Source: a virus
Strand: one strand, 5' to 3'
DNA length: 29,796 nt
Virus record (IMG/VR): IMGVR_UViG_3300042691_015436
Location: 1-29,796 of that record
A program made the translations under genes and the position numbers. Under the pieces are notes generated by a model, which was given only the letters and a program-made list of their open reading frames with translations, searched no databases and was not told where the DNA came from. Of the stretch, positions 1 through 7,555 are shown in pieces (position 1 is the first letter of the stretch; the number at the start of each line of letters is the position of its first letter).

Positions 1-5
1 GGCAT
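1..5 (-). CDS. Start of next fibre-cassette gene (only first codon and part of the second visible)
   Basis: An ATG reads leftward from position 5 and overlaps the TAA stop of the preceding gene in a TAATG junction. Only ATGCC is visible, so the second residue is proline and nothing else can be said. The same stop-start sequence is used at 8102-8115, where it does start a real gene (an MSYIG-type fibre protein). I infer that the cassette continues past the window edge. Two other genes here also start M-P in the same kind of setting. Product unknown. Confidence 0.4.
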
Positions 6-388
6 TAGCTAATCTCTTCAAACGATGAAATGAAATGTAGACGATTGTTTGCATCACCTTTTACTTTGATGTGATCACCTTCTTCTAGATAAAGTGATTT
101 TGAAAGAATGTCTAGTGATGATTTGGCAGGTACAGTAACTACGTTTGCAATAGCATATGTTGAGTTACCTAAACCTGTGCTTGTGTTTTGTGCGCCAAAC
201 TTAAACAGTTCTACTGATACATTACCAGCATTTGTTCCGTCAACATTAGACACAATCAGTGTGTTAATTTTAAATACTTTGTTTGAGTTGACAGGATTAA
301 CAATCACTGACGATGAAACTGTTGTAACGTTGGCAACATTACTTTTACCTCTAATATCTGTTACGCTAACAATGTTTGGCGCTGCCAT
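5..388 (-). CDS. Small beta-rich fibre-associated structural protein (127 aa)
   Basis: Complete 127-residue protein rich in S, T, N and V, with no signal peptide or membrane segment. The C-terminal part has the pattern of a small phage beta-sandwich protein: a run ending in LYLEEGDHIKVKG, then a short strand and the ending SFEEIS. The 114-residue protein at 8104-8448 has the matching pattern (LVLEPGDYLQV, ending SLEIS), so I regard them as divergent paralogues. The start is set by a very good ribosome binding site (GGAGG at 396-400), which lies inside the last codons of the upstream fibre gene. It overlaps the next gene through TAATG. Probably a virion fibre or decoration component; exact role unknown. 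Confidence 0.7.
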   Translation of the reverse strand: MAAPNIVSVTDIRGKSNVANVTTVSSSVIVNPVNSNKVFKINTLIVSNVDGTNAGNVSVELFKFGAQNTSTGLGNSTYAIANVVTVPAKSSLDILSKSLYLEEGDHIKVKGDANNRLHFISSFEEIS

Positions 389-391
389 TTA

Positions 392-847
392 TTAACCTCC
401 GAATATGATCGAGCCAACTAAGCCCGAACTTGTAATTTGTGAATTTGCTGCTGATGAAAATTTTATTGGTGTTATAGACCCATCTACCAACTTTGGCGTT
501 GTTACAGCACCATCATCTATTTTTGCTTCTGTTACGGATCCATCTGCCAACTTTGGCGTTGTTACAGTACCATCAGCCGGCACTAATGTTGCAATAACAC
601 CATTGCCTAAATGATGAACAACAATATTATTTGTTCCCGAAGCAGGTGCTACAGTAAAAGTAATGTAATCACCATTTACTGTATAATCAACAGATGGTGC
701 TTTATATACACCACTGATAAAAACCAAGATGGATGCAGGTGATGCTGGTGCAAAAGTTAATGGGCCAAAAACTGTTGTCCCACCATCCCCACTTAAAGTA
801 TCGACGGTGAATGGTACAGAAGTAACTTGATTGCCAATATATGACAT
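392..847 (-). CDS. MSYIG-type tail fibre/connector protein with DG-repeat tail (151 aa)
   Basis: The N-terminal ~80 residues match a domain common in marine phage fibre proteins: MSYIGN, then FTVDTLSGDG, then ILVFISGVYKAPSVDYTV, then a strand ending in NNIVVHHLG. Residues ~88-135 form short repeats of the type DGxVTTPKLxDGSVTxxKI, with a period of about 10-11 residues, as seen in trimeric beta-structured fibre shafts. The 182-residue protein at 7556-8104 shares the N-terminal domain. A good ribosome binding site (TAGGAAA) precedes the ATG at 847. It lies between the possible chaperone gene and the small beta protein. Probably a fibre or a connector between fibre parts; the partner is not visible. 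Confidence 0.75.
   Translation of the reverse strand: MSYIGNQVTSVPFTVDTLSGDGGTTVFGPLTFAPASPASILVFISGVYKAPSVDYTVNGDYITFTVAPASGTNNIVVHHLGNGVIATLVPADGTVTTPKLADGSVTEAKIDDGAVTTPKLVDGSITPIKFSSAANSQITSSGLVGSIIFGG
396..400 (-). promoter_or_regulatory. Strong ribosome binding site GGAGG
   Basis: On the minus strand GGAGG sits 7 bases before the ATG at 388. It is embedded in the last sense codons (GGA GGT) of the preceding gene, whose stop is at 392-394. It supports the chosen start and suggests coupled translation of the two fibre genes. Confidence 0.75.
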
Positions 848-858
848 TTAATTTCCTA

Positions 859-1278
859 TTATTCGTATGTAGGTCTTACTGGCGGATCACCTTCTGGTTT
901 GGGAAACTTATCATTCACTTCTTTTAGTGATGTGTAAAATGCAGTCTCTTTGCCAGGTATTGCACCAGAATCAATTGCTTCCCATAGATTGTTAATTAAA
1001 ACTACAATATCAGGATAGTTAGCAGCACGATCTACAAAGTGTTGCCAATATTCAATGAACTTATTCTGATATTCTAATTCTTTAAAAATTTCTTCTTTTG
1101 TTGGGGGTTGCGTTCCCGCCTCATCTTCCCAACGTGTAAATTCAAAATGCCCACCTGATGCAGACATATCATATCTTGCTGTTGGTCTTAGTGCTTTGAG
1201 AGCAGTATCGATGCCACATACAAGCTTATTGTTATTACCAATTAAAAATTGTGCATAAGCAATTTGTTCGTTATTCAT
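859..1278 (-). CDS. Possible fibre assembly chaperone, XkdW-like (139 aa)
   Basis: A 139-residue soluble protein whose composition differs from its neighbours: it is charged, with W, Y and E, rather than S/T/N- or G-rich. The middle has W-x-D/E-E followed by QPPTKEEIFKELEYQ, which recalls XkdW-type phage proteins and other small tail-fibre accessory proteins in which a tryptophan and a PTxEE motif start a helix. The rest is predicted helical (EYWQHFVDRA, IVVLINNLWEAI). Such genes often follow the fibre or adhesin they help assemble, and this one follows the 1404-residue adhesin candidate. It has its own late promoter motifs and a strong ribosome binding site. The family assignment is weak; the chaperone role is inference from composition and position. 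Confidence 0.55.
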   Translation of the reverse strand: MNNEQIAYAQFLIGNNNKLVCGIDTALKALRPTARYDMSASGGHFEFTRWEDEAGTQPPTKEEIFKELEYQNKFIEYWQHFVDRAANYPDIVVLINNLWEAIDSGAIPGKETAFYTSLKEVNDKFPKPEGDPPVRPTYE

Positions 1279-1282
1279 TCAC

Positions 1283-1290
1283 TCACCTTT
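1283..1290 (-). promoter_or_regulatory. Strong ribosome binding site AAAGGTGA
   Basis: On the minus strand AAAGGTGA ends 4 bases before the ATG at 1278. It is one of the best Shine-Dalgarno matches in the window and fixes the start of the 139-residue gene. Confidence 0.7.
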
Positions 1291-1300
1291 AAAATAAAAA

Positions 1301-1308
1301 TATTTATA
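1301..1308 (-). promoter_or_regulatory. T4-type late promoter, exact TATAAATA
   Basis: The minus strand reads TATAAATA, the T4 late promoter core recognised by the gp55 sigma factor (established for T4). It lies in the 49-base gap between two genes, 22 bases before the ATG at 1278. Initiation about 6 bases downstream would leave a short leader containing the AAAGGTGA ribosome binding site. It should drive the 139-, 151- and 127-residue genes. Confidence 0.7.
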
Positions 1309-1318
1309 CTTCACAAAA

Positions 1319-1326
1319 TATTTATG
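1319..1326 (-). promoter_or_regulatory. Second late promoter-like motif CATAAATA
   Basis: The minus strand reads CATAAATA, one mismatch from TATAAATA, 18 bases before the exact motif and directly after the stop of the 1404-residue gene. The two together form a tandem. This copy may be a weak second promoter or a decayed duplicate. Confidence 0.4.
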
Positions 1327-1327
1327 T

Positions 1328-4300
1328 TTATTTTTCTATGTTAGCAGGATACCCACCCTGTTTCCACCATCTAAATGAAACTATACCAGAACCACCAGTA
1401 CCACCAGTTCCAATGCCAGTGGTTGGAGACATTGTTGCTGGTGCGCCACCACCGCCACCACCAGAATTATTTTTACCATTATCACCAGCACCCGATGTGC
1501 CAGGCAATCCACCACCATATGCAGCACCACCAGCATTAGGTGTGTATGCTGAAGGTGTGCCACCAGCACCACCACCTGCGTAGAGCGCTGCCACACCATT
1601 ACCTGTAGTAAACGTGGTAGAAATTCCTATACCACCAAGACCAAGTGTTGGAGCGCCAGGAGCAACTGCTCCACCTCCACCACCACCGCCTGCTGTACCT
1701 GTGACTGTTGGCGAACCAGCAGCGCCAGCGAAACCAATAACTTGTCCTCCTGGGAAAACACCACCACCAGAAAACGTTTCTGATCCTCCACCACCACTTC
1801 CATAAGGTAAACCTGTTTGGCCAGCACCAAAATTTCCACCACTAGAACCACCTTCTGCATTCCAATCTAAAGGTGTGCTTGGACTTGTAACAGTTGTGGT
1901 ACTACCTCTTTGTGCTGGTGAGCCTGGTGCACCACCTGCACCACCTGCACCGATTGTAAAGTTAAACACTTGTTGTGGTGTAGTTACTGGAACACCTGAT
2001 GATAATCTCCAACCACCAGCACCGCCACCACCACCTTTATAATAATTAATTCCACTTGCCCATTTGATGTAAATAGCACCGGCACCACCATTACCACCTT
2101 GTGCGCCACCACCGCCACCAGTTCCAGAAGTTCCACTAGTACCACCACCGCCGCCACCGCCACCAGTTCCACCAGCACCAGCGGGTGCTCCACCACCACC
2201 TCCACCAATTGTTACACCAAATGTTGGGAATGCTACACCAGCACCACCAGCACCACTCGGCGCACCAACTCCAGTTGGAGAAGTTGCTACGCCACCGCCA
2301 CCGCCACCAGAAGGCCCTGAAGGACTTGGTACAGAACCACCAGATTGAGCAGGTGAAACACCGCCAGCACCAGATAGGCCTGAAGGACTTGGAGCAAGAT
2401 ATGAATCGATAGCTGGAGAAGAAACAACTCTACCAAAAGCACCGCCACCACCACCACCATTACCACTTGTAGCATCCATCCAGAAAGGCGGACCAAAACC
2501 AGAACCTCTACCACCACCTTGTGCTGTTGCTGAAAAACCAGGTCCCACTATAGAAGAAGGATTGCCCTCTTTGTATCCATAAGGACCACTTCCAGTTCTA
2601 TATCTTAAAACTACAAGTCCCGAACCACCAGCACCACCAGTTGAGTCTGCACCTTGTGGACTTGAACCACCACCTCCTCCACCACCTGATCCATTAGTTC
2701 CTTTACCTTTTTCGGAAGCACCACCAAATCCAATTGAACCACCTCTACGACCACCAGTACCACCACCACCAACATTACCAACGCCGAATGATGGGAAGGA
2801 AAATCCTGTACCACCTAAACCAAAATTAGGATTTGTGGCAAGACCTGGTTGACCAGCGCCGGACATACCACCACCACCACCACCAGCACTAAAGTTTGAA
2901 GCAGGTGATGGATTTACGTCACCAGAATTTCCACCAGCATATCCTGGAAGAGATGTTCCAGAATTATCATTACCACCACCAGGCGCACCATTTCTTTCAT
3001 CACCACTGCTTCTCATGGCACCGCCACCACCGCCGCCACCGCTGGAAGCAAGGAATGGCCCTATATCAGAGGAACCACGACCACCACCTGATGCTGAATA
3101 TGTAGTGCCTGGTTTTTCAAACGTTGAACTTTGACCAGCCTGAATACCACCATCACCATAAGGACTTGTTGGAGACAATGATTTACCACCAGAACCAACT
3201 CTAACGTTCCAAGTTTCACCTGGACTTACTGGCACAAAATTGACAATTCTAAACGCACCAGCGCCACCACCTCCACCACCGGCAGCCGATCCCGGAGCAC
3301 CTGGATATGGATTGCCTGCTGGAGAACCGCCGCAACCACCACCACCGATCAATAAAAGATCGACGAAGTTTACACCAGTTGGAACTGTCCAAGTTGTTTT
3401 AAAATCACCAAAAGGTTCTCCTGATGATCCTGGTAATCTAGTACCACTATTAGGACCTACTGAATTATACGGACCTGTTCCACCAGCACCGAATGTTATA
3501 AGAGTTTCACCAACAGTACCGTACTGTGTTCCCAAACCACCAGAACCTACTCTGATGTTGTAAACATCACCTGGCGTAACAGGCACAAATGTTCCTGTAG
3601 TATAATTTCCAGCACCACCGCCACCAGAACCAGGACCTAAACCACCAGCGCCACCACCACCAACAACAAGATAATCGATATAGTTTACACCAGCTGGGAC
3701 TGTCCAAGTTGTTGTAAAATCTCCATCATTTGAAATGCCTGGAACAAAGTTTGGAACTCTAGCACCAGGACCCACACTTCCAGTATTTGCTGCTGGATGA
3801 GTAAAGTTAGTAGATGACACAGGAGTGGGAGCATTACCTTTAGATGCTCCGCCACCACCCCCACCACCAATTGAAAGAATGTCTAACAGCGTTACACCGG
3901 TTGGAACTGTCCACGAACCCGATGTTGTAAATGTTTGGAATCCAGAATTTTGATTTACTTCTGGATAAGGAATTAAAGAACTTACATCATAACTGATTAC
4001 GACAACACCCGAACCACCACTTCCGGCAACAGCACTTCCAGCCGAACCACCGCCACCACCACCAGTATTATTGTTTGCTGTAGCTGAAGTATTAGCACCA
4101 CCCCACTGGAATGCACCTAAACCAGGATCACCTGCTGCACCACCACCAGCGTATCCAGTATTAGCACCAGATATTGTTGACCAAACTCCAAATCCACCAG
4201 AGAATAATCTATCACGTAAATCTGTGCTATTGCGACCTCTACCACCAGCGCCACCACCGCCACCAGCACTTGCTGGACGGCCGTTTCCACCATCATTACC

Positions 4301-5542
4301 TTGTGCCGGTGCACTTACATATGGGCTACCAGAGTATACACCCGAGCCACCAACTAAAGTAGGACCGACAAAGCCTGTGCTTGCTCCACCGCCAGAACCA
4401 CCATTACCACCGTTACCATTAGTCGCACCACCACCGCCACCATATGCTGTGACTGATACACCAGGTCCGACTAAAGTAGAATTAGTTCCTTGAGCACCAG
4501 CGCCAGGACCACCAGCACCACCTGCTCCGACTGTTACTGCGTATGTGCCACTTGGTGTAACAGGAACACCATAAGATAATACAAAACCACCAGCACCGCC
4601 ACCACCACCGTTAGTAGCAGCAGAAGGTCCGAACCCACCAGCGCCGCCACCACCAACAACAAGATAGTTAATTCTATCAATACCTGTTGGTACAACATAC
4701 GATCCAGAATCATTAAACACATTAACAACTGTTCCAGCAATAAAACTAGTAGTTTGATATCTTATGACTACTACACCAGAACCACCAGCAGCACCTTGAA
4801 CAGGTCCACCAGAATCGGCACCACCACCGCCACCACCGGTAAATTGTGTTCCATTTGTAGTAGACAGTGCAACTGTACCACCTCCACCACCACCAAAAGC
4901 ATTAGCGGGAGCATTAATACTACCACCACCGCCGGCATACCCTACAGTAGTTCCTGTAATTGAAGAATTTATACCCACACCACCTAAGGGTGTGCCACCA
5001 GCACCTCCAGCACCTCCACCACCACCAGCAAAATTACCACCATTATTTCCTTGGCCAGGTGTTCCAGTGCCTCCTGTATTAGATGGTCCCGAACCACCAC
5101 CACCAGAACCACCAGCAGCACCATTACCACCACCAGCAGGATTATTTTCTACACCACCACCAGCACCACCACCTGTAGTCGTGAAAGAGAGTGAGGGAGA
5201 AGTAATTGAAGAACCTGCACCAGATGTAGCACCAGAACCATCCATTGTTCCAGATCCACCACCACCAACAACGACAGATAATGTTGTGCCAGGTGTTACT
5301 GTAGCAGTGCCCGTTAATAATCCACCCGCACCACCGCCACCTGCGTTGTGGCTACCTGATCGTGATCCACCACCCCCACCACCACCACCAACGACAAGAT
5401 ACTCAATGGAATTTACGTTTTGTGGAACTGTCCAAGTTCCCGAACCTTTGAATACAAGTATTTGTGCGTATAATACTGTAGGTCTTTTAATAAGACCATA
5501 TGAAAGAAATGAACCACCACCAACACCAGCTAAAATCGGCAT
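1328..5542 (-). CDS. Giant polyglycine repeat protein, candidate receptor-binding adhesin (1404 aa)
   Basis: A 1404-residue protein, about 40% glycine by eye, made of repeated glycine-rich units. A full unit opens with SGxWTVPxGVxxIxYLVVGGGG, has a middle strand like VPVTPGxxYxVxVGxGG, and closes with GGSGVVVIRY. Opening motifs lie near residues 32-48, 276-297, 536-559, 607-629 and 712-734. Closing motifs lie near 252-264, 506-519, 966-984, 1149-1169 and 1379-1399. Units 3 and 4 lack closings and the last two lack openings. Residues 1-31 (FLSYGLIKRP) may be the attachment part, and the end carries FRWWKQGGYP. T-even adhesin gp38 of the S16 type uses stacked polyglycine helices with loops that bind receptors; the same principle is inferred here, but this protein is several times longer. 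The start overlaps the previous stop (TAATG). Long proline-rich frames on the other strand are shadows. Confidence 0.8.
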   Translation of the reverse strand: MPILAGVGGGSFLSYGLIKRPTVLYAQILVFKGSGTWTVPQNVNSIEYLVVGGGGGGGGSRSGSHNAGGGGAGGLLTGTATVTPGTTLSVVVGGGGSGTMDGSGATSGAGSSITSPSLSFTTTGGGAGGGVENNPAGGGNGAAGGSGGGGSGPSNTGGTGTPGQGNNGGNFAGGGGGAGGAGGTPLGGVGINSSITGTTVGYAGGGGSINAPANAFGGGGGGTVALSTTNGTQFTGGGGGGADSGGPVQGAAGGSGVVVIRYQTTSFIAGTVVNVFNDSGSYVVPTGIDRINYLVVGGGGAGGFGPSAATNGGGGGAGGFVLSYGVPVTPSGTYAVTVGAGGAGGPGAGAQGTNSTLVGPGVSVTAYGGGGGATNGNGGNGGSGGGASTGFVGPTLVGGSGVYSGSPYVSAPAQGNDGGNGRPASAGGGGGAGGRGRNSTDLRDRLFSGGFGVWSTISGANTGYAGGGAAGDPGLGAFQWGGANTSATANNNTGGGGGGSAGSAVAGSGGSGVVVISYDVSSLIPYPEVNQNSGFQTFTTSGSWTVPTGVTLLDILSIGGGGGGGASKGNAPTPVSSTNFTHPAANTGSVGPGARVPNFVPGISNDGDFTTTWTVPAGVNYIDYLVVGGGGAGGLGPGSGGGGAGNYTTGTFVPVTPGDVYNIRVGSGGLGTQYGTVGETLITFGAGGTGPYNSVGPNSGTRLPGSSGEPFGDFKTTWTVPTGVNFVDLLLIGGGGCGGSPAGNPYPGAPGSAAGGGGGGAGAFRIVNFVPVSPGETWNVRVGSGGKSLSPTSPYGDGGIQAGQSSTFEKPGTTYSASGGGRGSSDIGPFLASSGGGGGGGAMRSSGDERNGAPGGGNDNSGTSLPGYAGGNSGDVNPSPASNFSAGGGGGGMSGAGQPGLATNPNFGLGGTGFSFPSFGVGNVGGGGTGGRRGGSIGFGGASEKGKGTNGSGGGGGGGSSPQGADSTGGAGGSGLVVLRYRTGSGPYGYKEGNPSSIVGPGFSATAQGGGRGSGFGPPFWMDATSGNGGGGGGAFGRVVSSPAIDSYLAPSPSGLSGAGGVSPAQSGGSVPSPSGPSGGGGGGVATSPTGVGAPSGAGGAGVAFPTFGVTIGGGGGGAPAGAGGTGGGGGGGGTSGTSGTGGGGGAQGGNGGAGAIYIKWASGINYYKGGGGGAGGWRLSSGVPVTTPQQVFNFTIGAGGAGGAPGSPAQRGSTTTVTSPSTPLDWNAEGGSSGGNFGAGQTGLPYGSGGGGSETFSGGGVFPGGQVIGFAGAAGSPTVTGTAGGGGGGGAVAPGAPTLGLGGIGISTTFTTGNGVAALYAGGGAGGTPSAYTPNAGGAAYGGGLPGTSGAGDNGKNNSGGGGGGAPATMSPTTGIGTGGTGGSGIVSFRWWKQGGYPANIEK
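1345..5445 (-). repeat. Polyglycine unit array with GGT/GGA codon runs
   Basis: The gene is a long array of diverged direct repeats, visible on the plus strand as dense runs of accacc and ccacca. Unit openings lie near 5398-5445, 4650-4715, 3865-3935, 3655-3720 and 3340-3405. Unit closings lie near 4749-4785, 3985-4025, 2590-2645, 2036-2095 and 1345-1405. The spacing is uneven, which points to past unequal recombination. The low-complexity triplet runs (for example around 5365-5395) could also slip during replication in steps of one codon. Confidence 0.75.
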
Positions 5543-6198
5543 TATGTTAATCCAAAAATAGTATTAGAGAATAAAACAAGGTAAGAATTTGTGGCTCTCT
5601 TAAATATAGTAACACCGTATAAGTTGGTTTCCAGATAACTGGTTGGATATATTGAAGATAAGGCAGCAAATGATGGTGTCGTATTTCCAGCATAGAAAAT
5701 AATATTACCACCAGCAATATCTGGATTTGCTCTATTTGTATTAATATACCCACCATCAATCATAAGGTTTGCTGATGCTCTTCCTTCAGCAACATTATGT
5801 CGTAGTGCTATTACGACTGAAACTGTATTACCAACTTGAACGGCTGAATCAAAAGTTGTTGTGTTATTACCACGAAGATTAAATGTTACGTTACCAGTTG
5901 TATTTGAACTAAAATAATATACAGTAGTATTTAAAATATCTATATTTAAATTTGTAGTTCCACCTGCACTTTTGTTCCCAACAACAGCAGTGTTTATATT
6001 TAATGTTTCACTAACACGTGATACAGATATGGTTAAATTTGATGCAAGTACGTTTGATGTGATTGTTCCACTGGCAAAATTATTTACACTGATTGCGTTT
6101 ATACCAATCTTAGGTCCAGTTACATTCAAATCAGCAATGTCTGATGTAACAACATTACCATCAGCAATAGCACCAGTTATAATTCTTGTTAAAGGCAT
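5542..6198 (-). CDS. Tail fibre-like protein (218 aa)
   Basis: A 218-residue protein. Residues 1-75 have short alternating repeats of the fibre-shaft type (ITGAIADGNVVTSDIADLNV). Residues ~78-215 form a beta-rich domain ending in YGVTIFKRATNSYLVLFSN. Endings of this form (a strand, a short turn, then a V-F/L-F strand) are common in fibre-like proteins of marine T4-like phages. A good ribosome binding site (AGGAAAA) precedes the ATG at 6198. The stop overlaps the start of the giant polyglycine protein as TAATG, so the two are translationally coupled and may form one fibre: this protein as the base, the glycine-rich protein as the tip. That pairing is inference. Confidence 0.7.
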   Translation of the reverse strand: MPLTRIITGAIADGNVVTSDIADLNVTGPKIGINAISVNNFASGTITSNVLASNLTISVSRVSETLNINTAVVGNKSAGGTTNLNIDILNTTVYYFSSNTTGNVTFNLRGNNTTTFDSAVQVGNTVSVVIALRHNVAEGRASANLMIDGGYINTNRANPDIAGGNIIFYAGNTTPSFAALSSIYPTSYLETNLYGVTIFKRATNSYLVLFSNTIFGLT

Positions 6199-6226
6199 TT
6201 AATTTTTTCCTATTGTTCTTGAATAA

Positions 6227-7192
6227 TTATCCAGTTACCACAAACGTTCCAGTTGAAGTAAACGCATGAATAGTCCATCCCGGTCTAGATGTAGTATCAA
6301 CAGTTCCACCTAGTGCTATTTGTTCGCCAGGATAAGCAATTAAAGCAATACCCGAACCACCATTTTGATTGACATTTGGAACGGCTGGAGATTCTTCCAA
6401 ATCATTTCCGCCGCCAGCACCACCACCGGTATTAGTAAGTCCACCTATACCAGGCTTTCCACTATAACCACCACCACCAACACCACCAGAAGCGCCGCCA
6501 ACTGAACCGTGAGCGCCGCCACCACCACCACCAGCAAAAAATCCTTTCCCTGTAGAAGGCGCAGGTGAATTTGATGCGTCTGTTCCATAACCAGAAAAAT
6601 CACCTAATAATAATCCAAAACCACCAGGACCACCACTTCCACCACCAGATTGATTTCCACCTACCGAACCCGCACCACCACCACCATTATAAGGATCAGT
6701 TAAAGAACGACCGGCATTACCACCTCTATTTCCTTGTGAATCTGTGTTAGCAGTAACACTGTCTGCATATCCAGAACCACCCACACCTTCACCATTACCA
6801 CCACCGCCTATCGCACGTGCAAATTCACCAAATTGAGCAGAAGTGATTGTAGTATTTGATCCCCGACTGCCGTTAGTACCACCACCACCAACTGTAATAG
6901 TATATGTTATTCCAACATTTGCTAAAAATTCAGGACCGTTTATACCTCTCGATGATCCATTTGCATTAGTTAAATTAGTATTCGCACCAAAATACAAAAG
7001 ACCACCAGCACCAGCACCACCACTTCTTTTATTACCAGAAGAACCACCACCCGCAACCATCAAGACTTCAGCAAGTATTGTGGGTGGTATACGTGTAGGT
7101 ACAGACATTCTATCTCTAGATATAACATTTCTAGAAATGGGCAACTGTTTTCTATCAGTCGTTTTAGAAGTTTGAAGTCTACGTTGACTCAT
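6227..7192 (-). CDS. Glycine-rich fibre protein, one polyglycine unit (321 aa)
   Basis: A 321-residue protein. Residues 1-38 are basic and non-repetitive (MSQRRLQTSKTTDRKQLPIS) and may serve for attachment. From residue ~39 a glycine-rich unit begins with ILAEVLMVAGGG, has the middle strand ITYTITVGGGG near 95-105, and closes with GGSGIALIAYPG near 277-288. The last residues read GWTIHAFTSTGTFVVTG, which resembles the opening of a further unit that stops before its glycine part. It is therefore homologous in build to the 1404-residue protein but has one complete unit. No clear ribosome binding site precedes the ATG at 7192. Probably an adhesin or fibre component; the receptor is unknown. Confidence 0.72.
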   Translation of the reverse strand: MSQRRLQTSKTTDRKQLPISRNVISRDRMSVPTRIPPTILAEVLMVAGGGSSGNKRSGGAGAGGLLYFGANTNLTNANGSSRGINGPEFLANVGITYTITVGGGGTNGSRGSNTTITSAQFGEFARAIGGGGNGEGVGGSGYADSVTANTDSQGNRGGNAGRSLTDPYNGGGGAGSVGGNQSGGGSGGPGGFGLLLGDFSGYGTDASNSPAPSTGKGFFAGGGGGGAHGSVGGASGGVGGGGYSGKPGIGGLTNTGGGAGGGNDLEESPAVPNVNQNGGSGIALIAYPGEQIALGGTVDTTSRPGWTIHAFTSTGTFVVTG

Positions 7193-7203
7193 TGCAAATT
7201 ATT

Positions 7204-7542
7204 TTAATAAACTTCTGTACCAAATGCTGTAAATGTTAAGAATGAACTATTGGAGTTCACTGAAATATTTGAACCAGCATTCATGGTTATACCAAGTGTC
7301 AGAGTTATTGTATCTCTAACCGGACAATTTACACGATAAGCAATAAAGTTTGAATTTGATACAGCAACACCACCAACATTAACAGCAATACTGAATGAAT
7401 TGCCAGTTCCTTCTGTCTCATTTCTACTTGCAATTACGATAGAAGAAATGATAGCCGAGTTACTTGATGGAACTGTATATAATGTTGTTAATACATTTGC
7501 AGTTGATACGGTTTGTCCTAATATTCTATATGATCTTGCCAT
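7204..7542 (-). CDS. Small beta-sandwich phage structural protein (112 aa)
   Basis: A 112-residue protein of a type I recognise from many marine phages, usually unannotated. The pattern is YRILGQ, then TLYTVPSSNSAIISSIVIASRN, then FSIAVNVGG, then NFIAYRVNCPVRDTITLTLGI, then a final strand FTAFGTEVY. It reads as a compact beta-sandwich. A good ribosome binding site (AAAGGAAAA) overlaps the stop of the preceding gene and supports the ATG at 7542. It shares a general plan with the 114- and 127-residue proteins of this cassette. Probably a fibre or decoration subunit; its partner is not shown by the sequence. Confidence 0.75.
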   Translation of the reverse strand: MARSYRILGQTVSTANVLTTLYTVPSSNSAIISSIVIASRNETEGTGNSFSIAVNVGGVAVSNSNFIAYRVNCPVRDTITLTLGITMNAGSNISVNSNSSFLTFTAFGTEVY

Positions 7543-7555
7543 TTGTTATTTTCCT

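Noticed and set aside
1279-1327. Transcription terminator in the largest gap
   Set aside because: No stem-loop followed by a T-run is visible; the T-rich stretch belongs to the AT-rich promoter segment. I found no convincing terminator elsewhere in the gaps either.
1345-5445. Direct repeats in the polyglycine gene as a CRISPR-like array or other non-coding repeat
   Set aside because: The repeats are diverged, vary in length, keep a single reading frame over 1404 codons and encode a known type of glycine-rich domain.
4992-5561. Long plus-strand frame encoding a proline-rich protein opposite the polyglycine gene (also 4071-4493, 3240-3563, 1338-1583)
   Set aside because: Glycine codons GGT/GGA read as ACC/TCC and related codons on the other strand, so long stop-poor antisense frames are expected. 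None has a good ribosome binding site or recognisable domain.
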